From: an uncultured Lachnospiraceae bacterium
Lineage (GTDB): Bacteria; Bacillota; Clostridia; Lachnospirales; Lachnospiraceae
DNA length: 6,170 bases
Direction of reading: 5' to 3'
Assembly: GCA_934394615.1 (NCBI GenBank)
Contig: CAKRRJ010000111.1
Span: forward strand, 1 to 6,170
Shown here: piece by piece, positions 1 to 6,170 of the stretch
Layout: every line of letters begins with the position of its first letter
How positions within the stretch are numbered: position 1 is the stretch's first letter
Notes under the pieces: generated by a model
The model's input: the letters and a program-made list of their open reading frames with translations, nothing else
Told to the model about the DNA's origin: nothing
Databases searched by the model: none
Translations under genes and position numbers: made by a program

Positions 1-485
1 CTATTAACAAGCGCTGCATTATACTGATTATAATAACCACTGACCCCCATCGCATCTGTGTGTTCTTCCTGAGCAATAATCTTATCTCTCACTTCATCCG
101 GATAAACAGAGTATTCTTTGCCATAAACAAACTTTTCTGTTTTCACATCTCTGGTACCCTCTAAACCTATCTCCGCTTTTCCATCCACATCTCCAACAGT
201 AGCTGCCCACCATGTCATGGTTATATTATGTGAATCATCAAATTCTGATCCTTCTCGATCAAATGAGAATGTGTCTGTCTTCGGCAAAATTGCATATTGC
301 GAACCATAATTAAAATCATAAGGATTCTCTGACTGATACAATGGTTTGTGCTGAGTTTTTTCTTCCCCATATGTTTTTTCCGTTCCATACGTTAAATGTG
401 GAAGTGTCATTGCGAAAGATGTAATTGTACTTCCTACCGTTAAAGCTGATGCCAAAATAAGAGCGGCTGTTTTTTTCATCTTCAT
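1..485 (-). CDS. Secreted protein of unknown function, N-terminal part (runs off left edge)
   Basis: I do not recognise this protein. From the ATG at 485 there are 161 uninterrupted codons to the window edge, so the C-terminus is missing. Residues 1-25 form a typical Sec signal peptide: lysines at 2, 4 and 5, a hydrophobic core at about 6-22, and Ser-Phe-Ala at 23-25 as a likely signal peptidase I site, so the product is probably exported. The mature part is polar and rich in Tyr, Asp, Glu and Lys, with a Trp-Trp pair at 92-93 followed by a GDVDGKAEIG stretch. No cysteine, LPXTG or lipobox is visible in the part seen. The start is supported by a GGGGG ribosome site at 493-497, 7 nt upstream; an in-frame ATG at 479 is too far from it. 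A good promoter lies upstream. Codons look more AT-rich than those of the genes to the right. Confidence 0.8.
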   Translation of the reverse strand, partial: MKMKKTAALILASALTVGSTITSFAMTLPHLTYGTEKTYGEEKTQHKPLYQSENPYDFNYGSQYAILPKTDTFSFDREGSEFDDSHNITMTWWAATVGDVDGKAEIGLEGTRDVKTEKFVYGKEYSVYPDEVRDKIIAQEEHTDAMGVSGYYNQYNAALVN

Positions 486-555
486 ATGTATACCCCCTAA
501 ATTACTGTGCCTTGCATTTCAAGCATATTGCACATTTTTTCTTTTATTCTTTCTT

Positions 556-584
556 ATATTATCACAATTAACCTTTAGCGTCAA
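556..584 (-). promoter_or_regulatory. Sigma-A-type promoter of the secreted-protein gene
   Basis: On the minus strand the -35 box TTGACG (579-584) and the -10 box TAATAT (556-561) are separated by 17 nt, with TG one base before the -10 (extended -10). An alternative -10, GATAAT (558-563), would give a 15-nt spacer. Transcription would start near 549, leaving a leader of about 64 nt before the ATG at 485. This promoter lies downstream of the eno terminator, so the gene is probably transcribed independently of eno. Confidence 0.7.
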
Positions 585-659
585 GCCAAAGCCCACAGTG
601 CATGTACAATATCAACAAATATTTTTCGAGTTTTATGGAATTTTTTCTTAATTATATCC

Positions 660-693
660 AAGAACGCCCAGACCTCACAGTCTGGGCGTTCTT
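660..693 (-). terminator. Strong hairpin, probable eno terminator
   Basis: A perfect 14-bp inverted repeat (arms 660-673 and 680-693) with a 6-nt loop (674-679) lies 52 nt downstream of the eno stop codon. The core of the stem, CGCCCAGAC, is GC-rich. The U-tract is weak on both strands: on the minus strand it is limited to the GTTCTT end of the stem, and on the plus strand to GTTCTTTC. The location after eno and before the next gene's own promoter is the main reason to call it the eno terminator. With so poor a U-run it may also act as a 3' processing or stability hairpin. Confidence 0.65.
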
Positions 694-744
694 TCAGTTG
701 GGATAGTTTTTCACCACCCCTGTTTTCTATTGCAGTATTTTTTA

Positions 745-2113
<1,369 letters not shown>

Positions 2114-2269
2114 CAGTCTAACACAGGACCTGCGTTCTGTAAATCTTCCTTATCGATCACTCTTTCTCATTTTGCCCTGTTGCGTCCAATTTTATGCTTT
2201 TATGTTTTTTCCCGCAGACGTAACTTGTCTCTCTCCATACAGTAAATTTCCCATTTTATGGAAAAAACA

Positions 2270-2297
2270 TTGACAGTATCCTGATTTATGTTATGAT
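2270..2297 (+). promoter_or_regulatory. Sigma-A-type promoter of the feoA-like / c-di-GMP operon
   Basis: A perfect -35 TTGACA (2270-2275) is followed after 16 nt by TATGAT (2292-2297), 5 of 6 to consensus, preceded by TGT as an extended -10. Transcription should start near 2304, giving a leader of about 38 nt before the ATG at 2342. A strong promoter with a dyad directly abutting its -10 is the usual layout of a repressed gene. Confidence 0.8.
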
Positions 2298-2313
2298 GTT
2301 AGCTGCAACTAAC
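2298..2313. promoter_or_regulatory. Operator-like dyad, copy 2 (feoA side)
   Basis: The sequence GTTAGCTGCAACTAAC begins at the base after the -10 box and covers the predicted transcription start. All pairs match across the centre except one (C at position 6 against A at 11). It is the same 16-bp design as the copy at 2092-2107. A FeoA-family gene directly downstream supports a metal-responsive repressor of the DtxR/IdeR/MntR type. No regulator gene is in the window, so the identity is inferred. Confidence 0.65.
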
Positions 2314-2341
2314 TTTTATGATAATTCCAGAGGAGGAAGCC

Positions 2342-2560
2342 ATGCCACTGAATTTAGCTGAAATCAACGAACAGTATATTGTTCAGAAAATATGCGGCGA
2401 TGAGCAGCAGCGCCATTATCTGGAAATCCTTGGCTTTGTAGAGAATACTTCTGTCCGCATTCTTTCTGCCTTTTTTGGCTACTATATTGTTCTGATCAAA
2501 GAGAGTAAAATCGGAATCAGTGCCGATTTCGCCAAAATGATCATTGTGCAGGCAGAATAA
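2342..2560 (+). CDS. FeoA-family small protein
   Basis: This 72-residue protein has the length and pattern of a stand-alone FeoA domain, an SH3-like beta-barrel. It opens MPLNLAEINEQYIVQKI, has a central helix and turn (HYLEILGFVENTSVRIL, about 25-41) where the family has an 'LxxLG(L/F)xxGxxV' motif, and ends in SKIGISADFAKMIIV (55-69). FeoA normally works in the cytosol with the FeoB ferrous iron transporter, but no feoB is here, so it may be an orphan partner or a regulator. The ATG at 2342 is chosen because AGGAGG (2331-2336) is 5 nt upstream; an in-frame ATG at 2318 has no such site. It is the first gene of an apparent two-gene operon, 30 nt ahead of the GGDEF/EAL gene. Its promoter carries a metal-repressor-like operator. 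Family assignment is fairly sure; its exact role is not. Confidence 0.82.
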   Translation: MPLNLAEINEQYIVQKICGDEQQRHYLEILGFVENTSVRILSAFFGYYIVLIKESKIGISADFAKMIIVQAE

Positions 2561-2590
2561 TCTGCCATAGCCATACCAAAGGAGAACCTT

Positions 2591-4567
2591 ATGAAACGAA
2601 ACAAGAGCATCCTGCATCTTTGTGAAATCATCCTGGGCGTGCTCATGCTGATCCTGATCCTCAATCTCTATCTCATCAAGCTCCTGATCGATCCGGATAT
2701 CTCGTATACCCCCATGTACCGCAACCTCTGCCTTACACTGGCCCTGCTTGTGTTCTGCATGGTCCTGGCCCTGATCCAGAGAGAACTGCTTGCCCGGCTG
2801 CTCAACAACGCCTATCGTGATGTAACCGGTATCCACAACAAAAAATCGCTGGAGAAAAAGCTCCAGGAGTTAAACGACCGCGCTACCACCTTTGGCGTGG
2901 GCGTTATGATGTTTGACTTAAACAATTTAAAGCACGTCAACGACACCTACGGCCACGAAAAAGGCGATGAATTTATCCAGGCCTTTGCCTACTGCCTGAC
3001 CCGTATTCTCGACGAACACAGCTTTCTGGCGCGCTACGGCGGCGATGAGTTCATCATCATCCAGGAACACACCACCGTCGATGCCTTAAAAAACATGGAT
3101 CTGCAGTTGAGCACGTTGGTGCAGGAATACAACACTCGGGCAAGCCTGCCGCTCAGTTATGCGGTCGGAATGGAAGTCAGCTACCGGAACCATTACTTTA
3201 TGATGGATGACCTCATCAACGCCGCTGACAAAAACATGTACCAGGATAAATTTTACAAGAAAAATTCCCGCAGCGCTGCCGAACAGCAGACCCAGGCAAA
3301 CCAGGTCATTCCTACGGTATCATCGGATTTTCTTGCGGAAAAGATCCGCTTAAGCCAGTCCCAGGCATCCGGGAAACGGCAGATCGCGCTGATCTCCACC
3401 GACATCGAAAACTTCCACTACATCAACGACAAGTACGGCTACCCACTCGGAAACGAGATCTTAAACATCGTTTATGAAGAGATGACCGCGTCCTCGCTCT
3501 CCCTCTTCACCGCGCGTTTTTTCTCCGACGTGTTTATCAGCATTGCCGATGTCAGCAAACAGACCGGCGACGCGCTCCGCGAGCAGATTCAGGTACTCGA
3601 CCAGAAAATCTGCGACCGCATCCGCGACACCTACCACATCAGTTTCTTCCGCACCAACTCCGGTATTTATCTGATTCCAGAAGAAGAAGTCAGCCCGGAA
3701 ACCATGATTTCCTGCGCAAACATTGCAAGGCGGATCGCGAAAAAACTGATCAGCCACACCTGCCTCTATTCCCCGGAGATTGACCGGCAGGAAAAGATGC
3801 AGGCCGAAATCCTGCACTCGTTCCACAGTTCCCTGGAAAACCACGAGTTTCAGATTTACTTCCAGCCGAAGGTCAACCCGAAAAACCGCGCCATAACCAG
3901 CGCCGAGGTGCTGGTCCGCTGGATCCGAGGTGGAAAAATGCTCTGGACTCCAGATGTTTACATTCCGCTCTTTGAGCAGAACGGTTTTGTCATCGACCTG
4001 GACTACTCCGTATACGAGCAGACTTTCCAGTGGCTCCGCACATACGCCGGCCAGCTGCCGGAAGGCTTCCGCATCTCCTTAAATGTCTCACCGCTCCACT
4101 TCGAGCAGCCGCAGACCTTTGTGCAGAAGATTCAGGAACTCATCGACCATTACGGCGTAGAACCGTCCCTTCTCACCTTTGAGATCACGGAATCCACCTA
4201 CGTCAACAATCCGATAGCCGTCAACCAGGTCATCCGCAGCCTCCAGAACCGCAATATCCAGATCTCCATGGATGATTTCGGCTCCGGTTACTCATCCTTA
4301 AACACCTTAAAAGACCTGCTTTTTGACGAAGTCAAGATCGACCGGAAATTCCTCGGCGACAACCTCACCGAAAGCGGCCGCATCGTCCTGCAGGAGATCT
4401 TCCACATGCTGAAACGCATGAACAAATCCATCGTCTGCGAGGGCGTGGAAACCGAGGATATCGCCGAATTTCTGATGCAGGAAGGATGTAATGAGATTCA
4501 GGGATTTCTGTATTACCGGCCGATGTGTAAGGTGGATTTTGAGAAGCTGATGGGATGTGGGGATTAA
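2591..4567 (+). CDS. Membrane-anchored GGDEF-GGDEF(degenerate)-EAL cyclic-di-GMP protein
   Basis: This 658-residue protein should make and/or degrade cyclic di-GMP at the cytoplasmic membrane. Two transmembrane helices (about 9-33 and 46-63) flank a short outer loop, with no room for a periplasmic sensor domain. The first GGDEF domain (about 75-225) has DLNNLKHVND (109-118) and an intact GGDEF at 150-154, so cyclase activity is plausible. The inhibitory RxxD site five residues before it is absent (DEHS instead). A second GGDEF-like domain (about 262-390) keeps DIENFHYINDKYG but has FSDVF at 311-315, so it is probably inactive and may be sensory. The EAL domain (about 405-655) has EVL (439-441) in place of EAL, but retains Asn498, EITES (531-535), DDFGSG (561-566), Lys582, EGVET (617-621) and QGF (637-639), so phosphodiesterase activity is likely. 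The start has GGAG at 2581-2584, 6 nt upstream. It is co-transcribed with the FeoA-like gene and followed by a terminator. Confidence 0.93.
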   Translation: MKRNKSILHLCEIILGVLMLILILNLYLIKLLIDPDISYTPMYRNLCLTLALLVFCMVLALIQRELLARLLNNAYRDVTGIHNKKSLEKKLQELNDRATTFGVGVMMFDLNNLKHVNDTYGHEKGDEFIQAFAYCLTRILDEHSFLARYGGDEFIIIQEHTTVDALKNMDLQLSTLVQEYNTRASLPLSYAVGMEVSYRNHYFMMDDLINAADKNMYQDKFYKKNSRSAAEQQTQANQVIPTVSSDFLAEKIRLSQSQASGKRQIALISTDIENFHYINDKYGYPLGNEILNIVYEEMTASSLSLFTARFFSDVFISIADVSKQTGDALREQIQVLDQKICDRIRDTYHISFFRTNSGIYLIPEEEVSPETMISCANIARRIAKKLISHTCLYSPEIDRQEKMQAEILHSFHSSLENHEFQIYFQPKVNPKNRAITSAEVLVRWIRGGKMLWTPDVYIPLFEQNGFVIDLDYSVYEQTFQWLRTYAGQLPEGFRISLNVSPLHFEQPQTFVQKIQELIDHYGVEPSLLTFEITESTYVNNPIAVNQVIRSLQNRNIQISMDDFGSGYSSLNTLKDLLFDEVKIDRKFLGDNLTESGRIVLQEIFHMLKRMNKSIVCEGVETEDIAEFLMQEGCNEIQGFLYYRPMCKVDFEKLMGCGD

Positions 4568-4580
4568 TTCTCCATTTGTT

Positions 4581-4626
4581 AAAAGGACCCGAACAACCAG
4601 CTGTCAATCGTTGTTCGAGTCCTTTT
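4581..4626. terminator. Bidirectional intrinsic terminator between convergent genes
   Basis: Two 8-bp arms, AAAAGGAC / GTCCTTTT and CGAACAAC / GTTGTTCG, stack with one C-A mismatch (4589/4618) around a 12-nt loop (4598-4609). The A-run on one side and T-run on the other give a U-tract in both directions. It lies 13 nt after the stop of the GGDEF/EAL gene and 11 nt after the stop of the AlkD-like gene on the opposite strand, so it can serve both. Confidence 0.88.
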
Positions 4627-4637
4627 CTATATCAAAA

Positions 4638-5309
4638 CTATTTTTTTAATGTCTTTAAATATTCTTTCTGCACCGGCGTTATCCGGTAGCTCTCCCTTGC
4701 TTTCTGGATTGCCTTATTATGGGTCCACGAATCCAGGCGCGACTGTTCTAAATATGGAATTGCCGCATCCCACTGCTTGGCAAGCGCTGTTGCGAAAAAC
4801 CACGCTGTCATCATGTTCACATAGTATTCTTCCGAGCGGACCGCAGCGGGCATCTCCAGACACTCCGGCTGGAAATCCTCATCCAGGAACCATCGCATGA
4901 GCATTCCTATGCCGAAGCGGCAGGTATAGGTATGCTCAGATGGAATCCAGAATTTTATTTTTTCCAGAAGTTCTTTTTTATGTTTCCGGAACACTTTTGG
5001 AGAAAGCCCGTCGCACACGGCCCAGTTATCGATATACGGCAGAAATGCCTCCACTGCTTCCATACAGGCATCGTAATCTTTCATGGATGCAATCAAAAGT
5101 GCATGAAGAACATTTTCATCGTAATAGGTATGCGGAAGCTGTTTTAAAAACGCCGCTGCTTCCTCTTCCTTTGCGAACTCTTTTGCCAGTTTTCTCATGG
5201 CAGGCATGCGGATTCCTATCACCTGTTCTCTTGGAAGTCCTGGAATCAGCTTACTCTGAAAATCGCCGTATTTCTCATCCTGCAATGCAAATAATCGTTC
5301 CTGAATCAT
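4638..5309 (-). CDS. DNA alkylation repair protein, AlkD-like (HEAT-repeat glycosylase family)
   Basis: This 223-residue, all-helical protein matches the AlkD family, which removes bulky N3- and N7-alkylated purines from DNA without flipping the base. Visible signatures are YGDFQSKLIPG near the N-terminus, GIRMPAMRKLAKE (32-44), IDNWAVCD (93-100, with Trp96 and Asp100 corresponding by motif to the catalytic Trp/Asp of characterised AlkD), RFGIGMLMRWF (131-141), YYVNMMTAWFFA (162-173) and NKAIQKARESYR (198-209). No key motif is missing. The ATG at 5309 is preferred because GGGAG (5315-5319) is 5 nt upstream; an ATG at 5321 would add four residues but has no clear ribosome site. The gene lies 42 nt downstream of the LUD gene on the same strand with no promoter or terminator seen between, so it is probably the second gene of that operon. 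The terminator at 4581-4626 follows it. Confidence 0.9.
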   Translation of the reverse strand: MIQERLFALQDEKYGDFQSKLIPGLPREQVIGIRMPAMRKLAKEFAKEEEAAAFLKQLPHTYYDENVLHALLIASMKDYDACMEAVEAFLPYIDNWAVCDGLSPKVFRKHKKELLEKIKFWIPSEHTYTCRFGIGMLMRWFLDEDFQPECLEMPAAVRSEEYYVNMMTAWFFATALAKQWDAAIPYLEQSRLDSWTHNKAIQKARESYRITPVQKEYLKTLKK

Positions 5310-5351
5310 ATGTGCTCCCATGAATTTTCAGTTTCACGCCTCGTCTTTATC

Positions 5352-5978
5352 CTAAAATCCCAGATTGTCATTCACCAGAATCACATGGATTCTTCCGGTA
5401 TGTCTGGAATATCTTGTGATCAGGAACTGGCAGCAAATGGTATCCGGAGACTTGCAGTCGAAGCATTTTCCGGTTGTCTTGCAAGGTGTTTTCACCTCAA
5501 AGCGCTGGGCATTCGCAGGAGCAGCTACATTTCTGGCACGCTTCATCGCACTGTCCAGGTCCGCGCATACTTTATTCATTCCTACAATAAAAATAACCTT
5601 TTTCGGTCCCTGAGCAATACAGGATACGCGGTTAGAATTCCCATCGATATTCACCAGAATGCCATCATCCGTGATCGCATTCGCGCTGCTTAAGAATACA
5701 TCCGCATCATAAGCTGCCATGAGTCCTGCTCTCGGATCCAGTTTCGCGCGGTCGATATAATTGTAATTTCCTTCCTCCAGTGCTTTGATCAGCCCGATCT
5801 CATGAGCGCTCATGCAGCCGCCCATGGCAATGCTGCTGCCCTCCAGAATCAGCTCTAAGGCCTGTTTCAGCGCCTCTTCTTTGTTTGCCGCATAGTAGCC
5901 GGACATATTGCGGGACTGTAATCCTTTGATGACCGTCTGTGCCAGGCATTCATTTCTTTTTACGAGATTTTCGTTCAT
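5352..5978 (-). CDS. LUD-domain (DUF162, LutC/YkgG-like) protein with C-terminal cysteine cluster
   Basis: This 208-residue cytosolic protein belongs to the LUD superfamily, whose best-known members (LutB/LutC) take part in lactate oxidation. Single-domain relatives like this one have no firmly known reaction. Signatures are GSSIAMGGCMSAHEIG (47-62), YDADVFLSSANAITDDGILVN (90-110, the core of the fold), IDGNSNRV (111-118) and GPKKVIFIVGMNKV (124-137). A C-terminal cluster has cysteines at 166, 172, 175, 182 and 183, spaced like a metal or Fe-S site, which I infer rather than know. The ATG at 5978 is chosen because CTGGAGG (5987-5993) lies 8 nt upstream; an upstream ATG at 6014 has no ribosome site and would sit about 17 nt from the predicted transcript start. 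It leads a probable operon with the AlkD-like gene. No lutA or lutB is present, so a lactate role is not supported by context. Confidence 0.9.
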   Translation of the reverse strand: MNENLVKRNECLAQTVIKGLQSRNMSGYYAANKEEALKQALELILEGSSIAMGGCMSAHEIGLIKALEEGNYNYIDRAKLDPRAGLMAAYDADVFLSSANAITDDGILVNIDGNSNRVSCIAQGPKKVIFIVGMNKVCADLDSAMKRARNVAAPANAQRFEVKTPCKTTGKCFDCKSPDTICCQFLITRYSRHTGRIHVILVNDNLGF

Positions 5979-6037
5979 GTGATATTCCTCCAGTTTTGAC
6001 CAATCCTGCTCCACTCCATAGAGCCAGTTTTCTTTCT

Positions 6038-6066
6038 ATTATAACGTCACTTTTCCGAAATCTCAA
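6038..6066 (-). promoter_or_regulatory. Strong sigma-A-type promoter of the LUD-alkD operon
   Basis: On the minus strand the -35 box TTGAGA (6061-6066, 5 of 6) and a perfect -10 TATAAT (6038-6043) are separated by the ideal 17 nt. The start would be near 6031, giving a leader of about 53 nt to the ATG at 5978. The -35 box is only 27 nt from the inferred end of the mobile element on the right, so the insertion appears to have spared the core promoter but may have removed upstream control sites. Confidence 0.82.
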
Positions 6067-6093
6067 TCAGTTCCGGACAGAGAAAAAACAGCG

Positions 6094-6170
6094 GTGACAT
6101 GCTCCCACCACTTAGCTAGCGCTTGAAGTGGGGGCTTCTCGTTCGATTGCCCGATAGGGCAAAGCATAAG
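6094..6170 (-). mobile_element. Right end of an IS200/IS605-type (tnpB) element, partial
   Basis: The minus-strand sequence from 6170 to 6094 has the look of the terminal region that follows tnpB genes in IS200/IS605-type elements: subterminal hairpins, the phrase AAGCCCCCACTTCAAGCG and then AAGTGGTGGGAG, ending in a TCAC-like cleavage tetranucleotide (6094-6097). This is recognition from memory, without an alignment. If correct, the element lies mainly beyond the right edge with tnpB on the minus strand, and its boundary is at about 6093/6094. No tnpB coding sequence can be confirmed inside the window. Confidence 0.55.
6094..6170 (-). ncRNA. Candidate 3' part of a TnpB omega-RNA scaffold
   Basis: In tnpB elements the right end is transcribed as the omega-RNA, and the DNA just outside it becomes the guide. 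Two foldable parts are seen here. One is a 6-bp perfect stem TTGCCC / GGGCAA with a GATA loop on the plus strand (6147-6162). The other is a 9-bp stem with one bulged base (6104-6113 with 6126-6134) around a 12-nt loop. The guide would start at 6093 and read leftward into the LUD promoter region. The upstream part of the RNA is outside the window. Confidence 0.45.

Noticed and set aside
2245..2264. Imperfect palindrome around CCATTTTATGG upstream of the feoA-side -35
   Set aside because: It is AT-rich, has a mismatch, and unlike the GTTAG-N6-CTAAC dyad has no second copy in the window, so chance cannot be excluded.
2354..2836. 160-codon open frame on the minus strand across the feoA-like gene and the start of the GGDEF/EAL gene
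   Set aside because: It runs antisense to two recognisable genes, its protein is a low-complexity polar sequence with no family features, and no promoter or ribosome site supports it.
3461..3844. 127-codon minus-strand open frame inside the GGDEF/EAL gene
   Set aside because: It is antisense to a well-supported coding region and shows no recognisable motif; it looks like a by-product of the sense gene's codon bias.
5979..6014. Upstream in-frame ATG adding 12 residues to the LUD protein
   Set aside because: It has no Shine-Dalgarno and lies only about 17 nt from the predicted transcript start; CTGGAGG at 5987-5993 points to the ATG at 5978.
6081..6134. Intrinsic terminator reading leftward, using the hairpin at 6104-6134 and the T-run at 6085-6090
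   Set aside because: The T-run is about 13 nt away from the stem base, too far for a standard intrinsic terminator.
6100..6170. Possible C-terminal codons of tnpB on the minus strand
   Set aside because: More than one frame stays open for a short distance and no TnpB motif is visible in so few residues, so no coding call is supported.

Overview
The window reads as a low-to-mid GC Gram-positive chromosome, most likely a gut-type Clostridia member such as Lachnospiraceae. This is inferred from strong AGGAGG ribosome sites, sigma-A-type promoters, the protein sequences and a TnpB-type element end; no taxonomic marker is decisive.

Layout, left to right. (1) Positions 1-485, minus: the first 161 codons of a secreted protein of unknown function with its own promoter; it runs off the left edge. 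(2) Positions 660-693: a strong hairpin, probably ending (3) eno (745-2040, minus), a complete enolase. (4) Positions 2041-2341: a divergent control region. It holds two copies of a 16-bp dyad, GTTAG-N6-CTAAC, one in the proposed eno promoter and one at the start site of the rightward operon. The form and placement resemble operators of DtxR/IdeR/MntR-type metal repressors. (5) Positions 2342-2560, plus: a small FeoA-family protein, followed 30 nt later by (6) 2591-4567, plus: a membrane-anchored cyclic-di-GMP protein with an intact GGDEF domain, a degenerate GGDEF domain and an EAL domain. (7) Positions 4581-4626: a bidirectional terminator between converging genes. (8) Positions 4638-5309, minus: an AlkD-like DNA alkylation repair protein, downstream of (9) 5352-5978, minus: a LUD-domain protein with a cysteine-rich tail. 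These two probably form one transcript from a very good promoter at 6038-6066. (10) Positions 6094-6170: folded sequence resembling the right end and omega-RNA of an IS200/IS605-type tnpB element whose body lies beyond the right edge.

How the genes connect. The most interesting part is the centre. A metal-type operator appears to govern a FeoA-domain protein co-transcribed with a c-di-GMP enzyme, and the same operator sits in the promoter of a central glycolytic gene. This suggests, as inference only, that metal status (iron or manganese) is coupled to c-di-GMP turnover and to eno expression. No feoB is present in the window.
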